DNA of 64,000 nt, from positions 2,898,036-2,962,035 of the forward strand of contig NZ_JAMOFV010000006.1 of assembly GCF_023656515.1 (NCBI RefSeq). Reading direction: 5' to 3'. The notes beneath the pieces are model-generated. The model did no database searches. It had not been told where the DNA came from and saw nothing but the letters and a program-made list of their open reading frames with translations. This document shows, one piece after another, positions 25,502-33,968 of this stretch; positions within the stretch are counted from its first letter, which is position 1; each line of letters starts with the position of its first letter. The DNA comes from Clostridium swellfunianum. Lineage in GTDB: Bacteria; Bacillota; Clostridia; Clostridiales; Clostridiaceae. A program made the position numbers and the translations under genes.

Positions 25502-26200
25502 ATGATTTGGTACGAGGTTATACTAAGGCTCATACTAGCGATAATAGTAGGTGGATTAATAGGATACGAAAGAGAATACAAAAACAGACCCGCGGGCTTT
25601 AGAACTCATATTCTGGTGTGTGTAGGTGCAGCTGTAATATCCATGATACAGCTTTATTCTGTGCAAGAAACTACAAATATTATAGTTAGGCAGCCGGTGC
25701 TTGCAAGTGCTCTAAAAGCGGATATAGGAAGACTTGGGGCCCAAGTTATAACAGGGGTAGGCTTTCTTGGAGCTGGTACTATAATGCATGATAAAGGTTC
25801 GGTTAAAGGTCTTACGACAGCCGCAAGTTTATGGGTAGTTGCTTGTATTGGCTTAGGGGTAGGCTTGGGGTACTACTTCTTAACAGTCTCTGCAACTGTG
25901 GTGGTTTTTTTAATACTTGTGTCACTTAAGCAGGTTGAAACAAGGTTTTTTCAAAAATCTAAAATTCAAAAATTTGAGGTCCAATACGTAGATAAGGTAG
26001 AGCTGGTAACACATATGGAGGAATACTTTTCAAGCAGGAGTATAAAGGTCCAAAATATTGAGTTTGAACTTGATGAAGAAGATGAATCTCTAAATAAGAT
26101 AAGTCTTTATACAGTACTTGTTCCAAGGCATATAAAAAGCAGCGAAATCATCAGAGATTTATGTGTTTATGAGGGTATAATTAAGGTTACCCTAGTATAA
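25502..26200 (+). CDS. MgtC/SapB family membrane protein
   Basis: A 232-residue protein. ATG 25502 follows AAGGGGTG by about six bases; a GTG at 25493 lies inside that site. Five or so N-terminal helices carry the MgtC signature GGLIGYEREYKNRPAGFRTH (about residues 17-36), ADIGRLGAQVITGVGFLGAGTIM and LTTAASLWVVACIGLGVG. A C-terminal cytoplasmic ACT-like region (about 155-232) follows. Family members affect magnesium homeostasis, F-ATPase or survival under stress; the role here is unknown. It lies 42 bases after the GH13 gene and may be co-transcribed, though no functional link is evident. Confidence 0.88.
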   Translation: MIWYEVILRLILAIIVGGLIGYEREYKNRPAGFRTHILVCVGAAVISMIQLYSVQETTNIIVRQPVLASALKADIGRLGAQVITGVGFLGAGTIMHDKGSVKGLTTAASLWVVACIGLGVGLGYYFLTVSATVVVFLILVSLKQVETRFFQKSKIQKFEVQYVDKVELVTHMEEYFSSRSIKVQNIEFELDEEDESLNKISLYTVLVPRHIKSSEIIRDLCVYEGIIKVTLV

Positions 26201-26224
26201 ACGTTTATTTAAGCATAGACTCGT

Positions 26225-26252
26225 AAAAGAATGGGGACACCCATTCTTTTTG
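26225..26252 (+). terminator. Terminator after the MgtC-family gene
   Basis: AAAAGAATGG (26225-26234) pairs with CCATTCTTTT (26241-26250), then TTG. Confidence 0.85.
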
Positions 26253-26381
26253 TTATGTATAAAAATTTTACCTCTATGTTTTATATTTTGTTCATTACTT
26301 ATTAATAAATTATATTTTGTTATATAATTTAAATAAGTTAGTGATAACGTATTCACAATTTAAAAAGGTGAGGTGTAAACC

Positions 26382-27425
26382 ATGAACAAAAAAAGATTTT
26401 TAGCTTTGGCACTAAGCACAATTATAGTTGGTTCATTATTTGCAGGCTGCGGCAAGAAGGACGCAGGAAATACAGCTGCTCAGCCTAAGAAAGACTTAAG
26501 TCTTACTATTTATGCTGGACTTATGGAAGACCACGCAAATGCAGTAGCTAAGGAATTTGAAAAACAGACAGGTGTTAAGACTACAATGGTAAGACTAAGC
26601 GGAGGAGAAATACTTACAAGAATTGATGCTGAAAAACAAAATCCAAAAGCATCAGTGTGGTATGGTGGCCCAGCAGATACTTTTATAGCAGGTATGGAAA
26701 AGGGTTTATTAGATAAGTATGTATCACCAAACTCAAAGGATATACCTGATAAATTTAAGAATAAAGACGGCTACTGGACAGGAATATATAATGGATACTT
26801 AGGGTTTGTTGTTAATGGAAAGCTATTAAAGGAAAAGGGTGTTGAAGTTCCAAAGTCCTGGGAAGATTTATTAAAACCAGAATATAAGGGACAAATAGTT
26901 GTTGCTAATCCTGGTTCTTCAGGAACAGCTTATGCAATGATAGCTACACTTGTACAACTTATGGGTGAAGAAAAAGCTATGGACTACTTAAAGAAGCTTG
27001 ATGGACAAATTAAGCAGTATCCAAAGACAGGTTCAGCTCCAGCGCAGATGGCAGGTATGGGAGAGGCTATGGTAGGTATATGCTTCCTTCATGATGGCAT
27101 TAAATATCAAAAGGAAGGCTACACCGATATAGTTTTATCAGCTCCATCAGAAGGAACAGGCTATGAGGTTGGCGCAGTAGGTATAATCAAAGGTGCTCCA
27201 GATATGGAAGCCGCTAAAATGTTTGTTGACTGGTGTTTAAAGAAGGAAGCTCAAGAGTTAGGACAAAAATATGGTTCCTTCCAATTTTTAACTAACCCAA
27301 ATGCAAATCCACCAAAGGAAGCTGATCAGTTAAAATCAACAAAGCTTATAAACTATGACATGGAGTTTGCAGGAAAAAATAGAGCAAGATTAGTTGAAAC
27401 ATGGCACAAGCTTACAAATAAATAA
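26382..27425 (+). CDS. Fbp/Afu-type ABC substrate-binding lipoprotein (possibly sugar-phosphate)
   Basis: A 347-residue lipoprotein (lipobox LFAGC, Cys at residue 23) of the ferric/2-aminoethylphosphonate/AfuA binding-protein class. Signatures are LTIYAGLMEDHANAVAKEFEKQTGVKT, ASVWYGGPADTFIAGMEKGLL and VVANPGSSGTAYAM. Where FbpA iron binders have a paired tyrosine it reads GICFLHDGIKY, and EGTGYEVGAV follows. A His-Asp pair followed by a Glu is what I recall for the sugar-phosphate binder AfuA. With a two-domain permease, an ATPase and YesM/YesN regulators behind it, a hexose-phosphate role is more likely than iron; this is inference. Confidence 0.8.
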   Translation: MNKKRFLALALSTIIVGSLFAGCGKKDAGNTAAQPKKDLSLTIYAGLMEDHANAVAKEFEKQTGVKTTMVRLSGGEILTRIDAEKQNPKASVWYGGPADTFIAGMEKGLLDKYVSPNSKDIPDKFKNKDGYWTGIYNGYLGFVVNGKLLKEKGVEVPKSWEDLLKPEYKGQIVVANPGSSGTAYAMIATLVQLMGEEKAMDYLKKLDGQIKQYPKTGSAPAQMAGMGEAMVGICFLHDGIKYQKEGYTDIVLSAPSEGTGYEVGAVGIIKGAPDMEAAKMFVDWCLKKEAQELGQKYGSFQFLTNPNANPPKEADQLKSTKLINYDMEFAGKNRARLVETWHKLTNK

Positions 27426-27435
27426 GCTGACTAAA

Positions 27436-27463
27436 TTTAGGCATGCTTTACTGCATGCCTAAA
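27436..27463 (+). promoter_or_regulatory. Intercistronic hairpin after the binding-protein gene
   Basis: TTTAGGCATGC (27436-27446) pairs perfectly with GCATGCCTAAA (27453-27463), with no T-run. Same position and likely role as the hairpin after malE. Confidence 0.75.
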
Positions 27464-27487
27464 ATAATATATGAAAGGGGTAAAAGA

Positions 27488-29176
27488 ATGGCATTAAGCA
27501 AACACAAAAATAAATTGCAGCGTGATTTAACAGACATGAAAAAGATTTGGCGAGATCCTATGCTGCTTACAACCATAATATTTGTAATTATAATTCTTTT
27601 AATCTTTATATTATTTCCGTTATTTTCAGTGCTTAAGGAAAGCTTTATAACAAAGCAAGGACTAACTTTTCAGTCCTATGCGGCTACCTTTAAGAACTCG
27701 CAGTTCAGAGGCACTTTAAAGAATACTTTAGTACTTGGAACAGTTGTAGGAGCATTATCAACAGTTATAGGTTTTATTTTTGCATATGCAGATTCCTATA
27801 TAAAGTCACATTTTAAGGGACTTTTCAAGGTAGTTTCAATACTGCCTATAATATCACCTCCTTTCGTACTTGCACTTTCTGCAATTATGTTGTTTGGACA
27901 GCGTGGACTTATAACAATGAGACTTCTGCATATAGAAAATGCAAATATATATGGTTTTAAAGGATTAGTAATAGTTCAGACTATGACTTTCTTCCCAGTG
28001 GCATATCTTCTATTAACTGGACTATTAAAACACATTGACCCTGCTTTAGAAGAGGCTGCCAGAAATATGGGAGCTTCAAGATGGAAGACCTTTGTTACAG
28101 TAACACTTCCTCTAATGGCGCCAGGTATTGCGAATTCATTTTTGCTTACATTTATTGAAACAGTGGCAGACTTTTCAAATCCAATGGTAATAGGGGGAGA
28201 TTATTCAACACTTGCAACACAAATTTATCTTCAGGCTATAGGAAACTATGATATGCAGGGTGGAGCTACAGTAGCTGTTATTCTTCTTGCACTTACCATT
28301 CTTCTATTCATAATTGAGAAGTACTGGATTGAAAGAAAATCCTATATAACTGTTACAGGTAAGGCTTCTAGAGAAAGAGAATTAATAAGTGAGAAAAAAA
28401 TTGTATTTCCAATAGATGTATTCTGTATTTTAATAACTATATTTGTCCTTTCCTTCTATGTACTTATACCAATAGGAGGATTATTCAAGATTTGGGGTGT
28501 TAATTACTCCTTAACCTTAAATCACTTTAAGTATGTATTTGAACTTGGCTTAAAACCTCTAATAGATACAACCTTCCTGGCAACTGTATCTACACCTATA
28601 TCAGGAATACTCTCTATGATAATAGCTTTCTTAATTGTAAGAAAGAGGTTCTATGGAAGAGGATTTGTGGAATTTACATCATTATTGGCGATGGCTGTAC
28701 CAGGAACGGTAATAGGTATTGGCTATATACTAGCTTACAATACTAAGCCTTTGGTACTAACAGGAACAGCAACTATACTAATAATTGCTTTTATAATGAG
28801 AAGCTTACCAGTTGGAGTGCGTTCTGGTGTTGCAGCTCTTCAACAGATAGACCCAGCTATAGAAGAAGCTGCATCAGACCTTGGAGCAGATACAACAAAG
28901 GTATTTACCTCTGTTACACTTCCATTAATAAAGCCTGCTTTCTTTAGTGGTCTTGTTTATACCTTTGTAAGAAGTATGACCGCGGTAAGTGCAGTAATAT
29001 TCCTTGTTTCAGCAAGATATAGCTTGCTTACAGTACAGATACTTTCTCAGGTGGATGCAGGAAGATTTGGAGTTGCAGCAGCTTTCTCAACAATATTAAT
29101 TGTAATAGTGTTTATAGCAATAGCAATTATGTACTTCCTGCTTAGCAAAATGGGAATAAGCAGAGAAGAACTGTAA
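27488..29176 (+). CDS. Two-domain ABC permease (FbpB/AfuB type)
   Basis: A 562-residue permease. ATG 27488 is chosen because GAAAGGGG lies about eight bases upstream; the frame is open to 27443 but without a ribosome site. It is a tandem fusion of two six-helix permease domains, each with an EAA loop: EEAARNMGASRWKTFVTVTLP (about residues 190-210) and EEAASDLGADTTKVFTSVTLP (about 460-480). Such fused permeases are typical of ferric, aminoethylphosphonate and sugar-phosphate transporters. The ATPase gene follows after 16 bases. Confidence 0.9.
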   Translation: MALSKHKNKLQRDLTDMKKIWRDPMLLTTIIFVIIILLIFILFPLFSVLKESFITKQGLTFQSYAATFKNSQFRGTLKNTLVLGTVVGALSTVIGFIFAYADSYIKSHFKGLFKVVSILPIISPPFVLALSAIMLFGQRGLITMRLLHIENANIYGFKGLVIVQTMTFFPVAYLLLTGLLKHIDPALEEAARNMGASRWKTFVTVTLPLMAPGIANSFLLTFIETVADFSNPMVIGGDYSTLATQIYLQAIGNYDMQGGATVAVILLALTILLFIIEKYWIERKSYITVTGKASRERELISEKKIVFPIDVFCILITIFVLSFYVLIPIGGLFKIWGVNYSLTLNHFKYVFELGLKPLIDTTFLATVSTPISGILSMIIAFLIVRKRFYGRGFVEFTSLLAMAVPGTVIGIGYILAYNTKPLVLTGTATILIIAFIMRSLPVGVRSGVAALQQIDPAIEEAASDLGADTTKVFTSVTLPLIKPAFFSGLVYTFVRSMTAVSAVIFLVSARYSLLTVQILSQVDAGRFGVAAAFSTILIVIVFIAIAIMYFLLSKMGISREEL

Positions 29177-29192
29177 TGATGGAGGTTTAGAA

Positions 29193-30260
29193 ATGAATAA
29201 AAAAGGTGTTAATATAAAAAATCTTTCTAAAATATATGTTGGTGCAAATAATAATGAATTCAAAGCAGTAGATGATATATCAGTTGATATTAAGGCCGGT
29301 GAATTTGTAACTCTTCTTGGACCTTCAGGCTGTGGAAAGACTACGACTCTAAGAATGATAGCCGGATTTGAAATTCCAACCTCAGGCGAAATATATCTTG
29401 GTGGAGATAAGATAAACAATCTTCCTCCAGACAAGAGAGATACAGCAATGGTGTTTCAAACCTATGCCCTATTTCCACACTACAATATATATGATAATAT
29501 TGCATACGGCTTAAAGCTTAAGAAGTTAAGCAAGGAAGTTATAAAAGAAAAAGTTGCAAAGATAATTGATCTTGTAGGATTAAATGGAATGGAAACAAGA
29601 TATCCAAATCAATTGTCAGGAGGACAGCAGCAAAGAGTTGCTCTAGCTCGTGCGCTTGTTATGGAACCCGGAGTACTCTTGTTTGATGAACCACTTTCAA
29701 ATCTTGATGCAAAGCTTAGAGTATATATGAGAACTGAGATAAGAAAAATACAAAAGAAAGTTGGAATAACTGCTGTTTATGTTACTCACGACCAATCAGA
29801 AGCAATGAGCTTATCTGATAGAATTATAATAATGAACAAAGGAAAAATTGAGCAAGTAGGAACTCCAAAGGAAGTCTATTACACACCTCAAACAGAATTT
29901 GTTGCTGACTTTATAGGAACAGCTAACTTTATAGACGCTGAAATAGTATCTATACAGGATGAAATTGCTGATATAAGCGTTTATGGAAAAAAGATGAGCA
30001 TACCATACAAGGGAAACAAAAAGGATGGAGAAAAGTGCAGGCTTGTTCTTAGACCAGAAGCTGTAGAGGTAGGAAGAGAAGGATTGTTAAAGGGAACAGT
30101 AATACTTTCAACCTTCATGGGTTCCTATCAGGATTATGTGGTTAAGGTAGGAGACGCAGAAGTTAAAATTCAGGACAATAATCCCCAAGGTAGAGATGTG
30201 TTTAAAGAAGGGGAAGAAGCCATGATTAGATTCAATCCATATAATGTTCATATAATATAG
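29193..30260 (+). CDS. ABC transporter ATP-binding protein (FbpC/PotA type)
   Basis: A 355-residue ATPase with Walker A GPSGCGKTT (about residues 43-51), signature LSGGQQQRVALARA, Walker B VLLFDEPLSNLD and switch VTHDQ. The C-terminal regulatory extension of about 120 residues carries a TOBE-type fold (LRPEAVEVGREG, PYNVHII). It energises the two-domain permease just upstream. It is the only importer ATPase in the window. ATG follows GGAGG. An extended hairpin ends this transcript segment. Confidence 0.92.
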   Translation: MNKKGVNIKNLSKIYVGANNNEFKAVDDISVDIKAGEFVTLLGPSGCGKTTTLRMIAGFEIPTSGEIYLGGDKINNLPPDKRDTAMVFQTYALFPHYNIYDNIAYGLKLKKLSKEVIKEKVAKIIDLVGLNGMETRYPNQLSGGQQQRVALARALVMEPGVLLFDEPLSNLDAKLRVYMRTEIRKIQKKVGITAVYVTHDQSEAMSLSDRIIIMNKGKIEQVGTPKEVYYTPQTEFVADFIGTANFIDAEIVSIQDEIADISVYGKKMSIPYKGNKKDGEKCRLVLRPEAVEVGREGLLKGTVILSTFMGSYQDYVVKVGDAEVKIQDNNPQGRDVFKEGEEAMIRFNPYNVHII

Positions 30261-30270
30261 AAAAACTCTC

Positions 30271-30310
30271 ACACTAGAAGCCCAACGGTACTAAGTTGGG
30301 CTTTTAGTGT
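30271..30310 (+). terminator. Terminator between the ABC genes and the two-component genes
   Basis: AAGCCCAAC (30278-30286) pairs with GTTGGGCTT (30295-30303), extended by ACACT/AGTGT at the base. T-run is short (TTTTAG), so partial readthrough is possible. Confidence 0.75.
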
Positions 30311-30345
30311 TATAATAATTTATATAAATAGAGAGGAGCTGCAGC

Positions 30346-32079
30346 ATGAATATATTAAAAAAGGGTCTGTTTAGAAACAGGCTTTTTAGGGCTTTCATTT
30401 TGGTAGGAATTATTCCGCTTCTTCTTATGGGCAGCTTTTCTTATTATGATACCTCAAGGCTCATAAATGAAAAAGTTAACTCTTCGGTTAAGGAAAATCT
30501 AGAAGTTATGGGAAAGCTAGTTGATTCTTCAATGGGAACACTTATAAGTATAACCTCGTATATCTCAACCAATGAAGATGTGCAGATTGTTCTAAGAAAA
30601 AAAGAGTATAAAAGCTATGATGAAAAATTCGGAGATGTTCAAAAGATATACAAGATTACCAGCAGTGTACTGGCAACTCAGAGGCTGGATGTCCCTATAT
30701 ACATTGCAGGGATGAATAAATACAGCAGATTTACTACCACAGATTACTTCCCGCCAATATACTCGGATTTAAAGTCAGATATATTTAAACAGATTGATGA
30801 AAGAGAAAATAAAGAGCTTTTATATATCCATAGAAGAGTAGACGGTAAAGAAAGAAAGGATATAGTCTTATCTATAGGTCAGCAGGCTAGAAGTCTTAAG
30901 GAAGGCGATAAGACAGGATATGTAGTACTTGACGTTTACGATGATTATTTTAATGATATCTTTAAAAGTGTAAAGGTATATAAAGAGAATAATATTTATG
31001 TTTTAGATAATAAGGGGAATATAATTACAGATAAACTATATAAGAATAAGACAGGATTTAAATTTTACAATGAATATTTGGAGAAGGTTTTAGACAGTGA
31101 AAATGGTAGCTTTAAATGTACTATCAATGGAGAAAAATCCATAGCTTACTTTACAACCTTGAAAGATACTGGCTTTAAGCTAGTTGAAACTGTGCCTATT
31201 AGTGCAATGTATAAAGACAGAGTTTTTATAGTTAGAACCTTTATAGTATTAATTGCTCTATTTGGAATGCTTGCAATAGCTGCATCTTTAGTGCTGTCAA
31301 GGAATATCTCACGTCCAGTAAACAAGCTCTCCGAGCTTATGAAAAGGGTAGAAGAAGGTGAGCTAGGAGTTAACTTTGATATGAATACTGAGGATGAAAT
31401 AGGAAAGCTAGGTCACAGTTTTAACAACATGGTAAGAGAAATAAACAGGCTTATTGAAGAGGTTTATGTGAAGCAGTATCTGCTGAAGGAGGCAGAATTT
31501 AAAGCATTAAAAGCCCAGGTAAATCCTCACTTTTTATACAATGCTTTAGAATCTATAAAGTGGATGGCTAAGCTTGAAAATAAGCAAGGGGCTATACTTA
31601 TGGTTACTGCTCTTGGTAAGTTTTTAAGATACAGCATAAGCAGTAAGGGAGATATAGTCACAGTTAAAGAAGATATTGAGCAAATAAATAATTATCTAAC
31701 TATACAAAAGATAAGATATGGCGACAAAATCAGCGTTTCGGTAGAAATCGAGGAGGATATTTATAATAAAAATATTCTTAAGCTTTTACTTCAGCCTCTT
31801 GTAGAAAACGCTATTATCCATGGTTTGGAGCAAAAAAGGGATTGTGGAAGCTTATGGATTAAAGGCTATAAACTGAAAGACGACCTATGCTTTGAAATTA
31901 TTGATGATGGTGTAGGAATAGGCAACAGTGCAACGAAGGGAGAAGGCATAGGGCTTGAAAATGTAGACAGTAGAATTAAGCTGCATTATGGTGAAGGTTA
32001 CGGAGTCTCCATAGATACAAAGGATGAACTTACAATAGTTAAGCTTATTATTCCTGATAGAGGGGATGAGAAAAGTTGA
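30346..32079 (+). CDS. YesM-type sensor histidine kinase
   Basis: A 577-residue membrane kinase. It has membrane segments near residues 15-33 and 292-315, and between them an extracytoplasmic sensor domain of about 260 residues. A HAMP linker follows (LSRNISRPVNKLSELMKRVEEGE), then a HisKA_7TM/His_kinase domain with the phospho-acceptor NPHFLYNALESIKWMA (about 398-413), N-box LLQPLVENAIIHGLE and G-box DDGVGIG. It probably senses the ligand of the adjacent transporter, perhaps via the binding protein as in HptARS of Staphylococcus. It overlaps the regulator gene by four bases. Confidence 0.92.
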   Translation: MNILKKGLFRNRLFRAFILVGIIPLLLMGSFSYYDTSRLINEKVNSSVKENLEVMGKLVDSSMGTLISITSYISTNEDVQIVLRKKEYKSYDEKFGDVQKIYKITSSVLATQRLDVPIYIAGMNKYSRFTTTDYFPPIYSDLKSDIFKQIDERENKELLYIHRRVDGKERKDIVLSIGQQARSLKEGDKTGYVVLDVYDDYFNDIFKSVKVYKENNIYVLDNKGNIITDKLYKNKTGFKFYNEYLEKVLDSENGSFKCTINGEKSIAYFTTLKDTGFKLVETVPISAMYKDRVFIVRTFIVLIALFGMLAIAASLVLSRNISRPVNKLSELMKRVEEGELGVNFDMNTEDEIGKLGHSFNNMVREINRLIEEVYVKQYLLKEAEFKALKAQVNPHFLYNALESIKWMAKLENKQGAILMVTALGKFLRYSISSKGDIVTVKEDIEQINNYLTIQKIRYGDKISVSVEIEEDIYNKNILKLLLQPLVENAIIHGLEQKRDCGSLWIKGYKLKDDLCFEIIDDGVGIGNSATKGEGIGLENVDSRIKLHYGEGYGVSIDTKDELTIVKLIIPDRGDEKS

Positions 32080-33146
32080 TTAAAGTTTTAATAGTTGATG
32101 ATGAATATTTTGCACGAGAAGGAATGAAGAAGACAATACCTTGGGAGGATTACGGCTGCGTTGTGTGCGGAGAAGCTAAAGATGGATTCGAAGGTGTTGA
32201 GGAGGCTAAGAGGCTAAAACCTGACATAATAGTTACGGACATAAGCATGCCTCAGATGAACGGAATAGAAATGGCAAAAGAAATAAGAAAGTTATTGCCA
32301 GAGTGTAAATTCATTATAATAACGGGCTTTGATGAATTTGAATATGCCAAAGCAGCCATAAAACTGAGCGCCATTGATTTTATATTAAAGCCTATAGATG
32401 AAAGCGAGTTTTTGGAAGCGCTCAAAATAGCTGCTGAGCGCTGCAGAAAGTCAATTAAGAATAATATACTGATCAAACGGGAAGAAGTAATTAGAATTTC
32501 TCAGATATTAAAGGAAGAAAAAGAACTTCTGTTAACTATTCAAGCTTATGATAAAGTTAAAATGGAGAAACTACTTAGAAAGATATACTTTAATATTCTA
32601 AATAAAGAGAACTATGATATTATTAAGCAAGTAAGCATTGATATAGTGTTAAAATCCTTAAATACTTTGTCAGAGTATAATATATCAGTTGAAGATGCAA
32701 GATTAGAGAGTTTGGATGTTTATGAAAGAGCAGCAGAAACCTCAAATTTAAACGAGGCTTACAACTGGGTTTATAAGGTTTTATTGAATATTATAGAGGC
32801 TGTAAAAGAAGCAGCTCTTGAGGCCAATGATACTAGCATCTACAAAGCAATAGATTTTATTAAAGAGCATTTTTGCGAAGATATTTCCTTAAGTGATGTA
32901 GCTAAAGAGGTTTATTTAAGTGAGAGTTACCTAAGCAGGAAACTAAAGAAAGTTAAAGGTATAAGCTTTGTCGAGTACATTACCAGGCTTCGTATGAAAA
33001 AAGCCATGGAGCTTTTAAAAGATCCTAGTATAAAGATAAATGATATAGCTAAAAGAGTTGGCTATCCAGACTACAGATATTTTTCTCAGACTTTTAAAAA
33101 GTATTACGGATATAGTCCGAGTGAATTCATAAAGACTAAAAGCTAA
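32076..33146 (+). CDS. YesN-type response regulator with AraC DNA-binding domain
   Basis: A 356-residue cytoplasmic regulator. It has a receiver domain (residues 1-120) with phospho-acceptor Asp in IIVTDISMPQMNG (about residue 55) and the conserved Lys in ILKPIDE. A linker follows, then a C-terminal AraC/XylS double helix-turn-helix (about 255-355, SLSDVAKEVYLSESYLSRKLKK and YRYFSQTFKKYYGYSPSEF). It starts at TTG 32076, overlapping the kinase stop (TTGA), with GAGGGGATG upstream. It should activate the upstream transporter genes when phosphorylated. Confidence 0.92.
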   Translation: MIKVLIVDDEYFAREGMKKTIPWEDYGCVVCGEAKDGFEGVEEAKRLKPDIIVTDISMPQMNGIEMAKEIRKLLPECKFIIITGFDEFEYAKAAIKLSAIDFILKPIDESEFLEALKIAAERCRKSIKNNILIKREEVIRISQILKEEKELLLTIQAYDKVKMEKLLRKIYFNILNKENYDIIKQVSIDIVLKSLNTLSEYNISVEDARLESLDVYERAAETSNLNEAYNWVYKVLLNIIEAVKEAALEANDTSIYKAIDFIKEHFCEDISLSDVAKEVYLSESYLSRKLKKVKGISFVEYITRLRMKKAMELLKDPSIKINDIAKRVGYPDYRYFSQTFKKYYGYSPSEFIKTKS

Positions 33147-33170
33147 GCTGGGTTAATTCTCAGCTTTTTT
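33145..33170. terminator. Short terminator between converging regulator genes
   Basis: AAGCTG (33145-33150) pairs with CAGCTT (33161-33166), followed by TTTT. It overlaps the last codons of the minus-strand AraC gene. Confidence 0.65.
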
Positions 33171-33827
33171 ATTTCTATATTCCGTTGGAGAAACTCCAGC
33201 TATAGATTTAAAGGTTCGGCTAAAATGGCTTTGATCATAAAATCCAAGCAGAATGCCTATATCTAAGATGCTTTTGTCTGTGTTTAATAGAAGAGTCTTA
33301 GCCCGTTCTATTTTAAGTCTTTTTGAATACAGCATCACAGAAATGCCCATGTGCTTTTTAAATATATCAGAAGCATAACCCATGGAGATGCTTAAATCTT
33401 TGGATAGTTTTTCTAGAGATACATGACTTTCAATATTTATATGAAGGTAATTTAATATCCTGTTTATAATATAGTTGTCTGTTATTTGAACGTCATTTAT
33501 AAGGATATCCAGATGAGCTTCAATCATCTTAAGTTCAAGGCTTTGTAATTCCTTTAGGTCGTTTGAGACTTGAGCGGATTTATAAAACTTATTGTAAGAA
33601 GGATGAAGATATTTTTTTGAAATGCCGCTTTTTATTATTTCCCTTATATAAATTGCATTCCATATCAGCAAATCATTTCTCTTATCTACAACAGATAGGT
33701 CGTCCTCAATTTCTCTTACATGCTTTTCTCTTGTAAGTTGAAGTATATCTTCTTTTAATCTTGCTTCTACTAGAAAGAAGATATCGTTATTAAAAAGATA
33801 GCTGTCGGATTCGAAAGTGTCATACAT
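33153..33827 (-). CDS. AraC-family transcriptional regulator
   Basis: A 224-residue regulator with an unrecognised N-terminal domain (about 1-115) and a C-terminal AraC HTH pair (about 125-222, VSLEKLSKDLSISMGYASDIFKKHMG and YDQSHFSRTFKSIAGVSPTEYR). It is shorter than the usual 280-300 residues and shows no cupin sugar-binding motif. ATG 33827 follows AGAGGTG. It is divergent from a GH13 gene with 141 bases between the two starts, the classical position for a regulator of that gene. The inducer is unknown. Confidence 0.85.
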   Translation of the reverse strand: MYDTFESDSYLFNNDIFFLVEARLKEDILQLTREKHVREIEDDLSVVDKRNDLLIWNAIYIREIIKSGISKKYLHPSYNKFYKSAQVSNDLKELQSLELKMIEAHLDILINDVQITDNYIINRILNYLHINIESHVSLEKLSKDLSISMGYASDIFKKHMGISVMLYSKRLKIERAKTLLLNTDKSILDIGILLGFYDQSHFSRTFKSIAGVSPTEYRNKKAEN

Positions 33828-33968
33828 TATGATTCACCTCTATTATAGTATTTTGTAAAGTTGCATAGTATATATACATGTTTTAAGAAAAATATACAAA
33901 TGAAAAAGAAGACAGTTGCTATAATTATAACATATATTAAGCTTATTAAGAGAACAGGAGATTTAGCT

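Noticed and set aside
26382-27425. Naming the binding protein as a ferric-iron protein
   Set aside because: The paired tyrosine iron ligands are missing and the regulators are of the sugar type.
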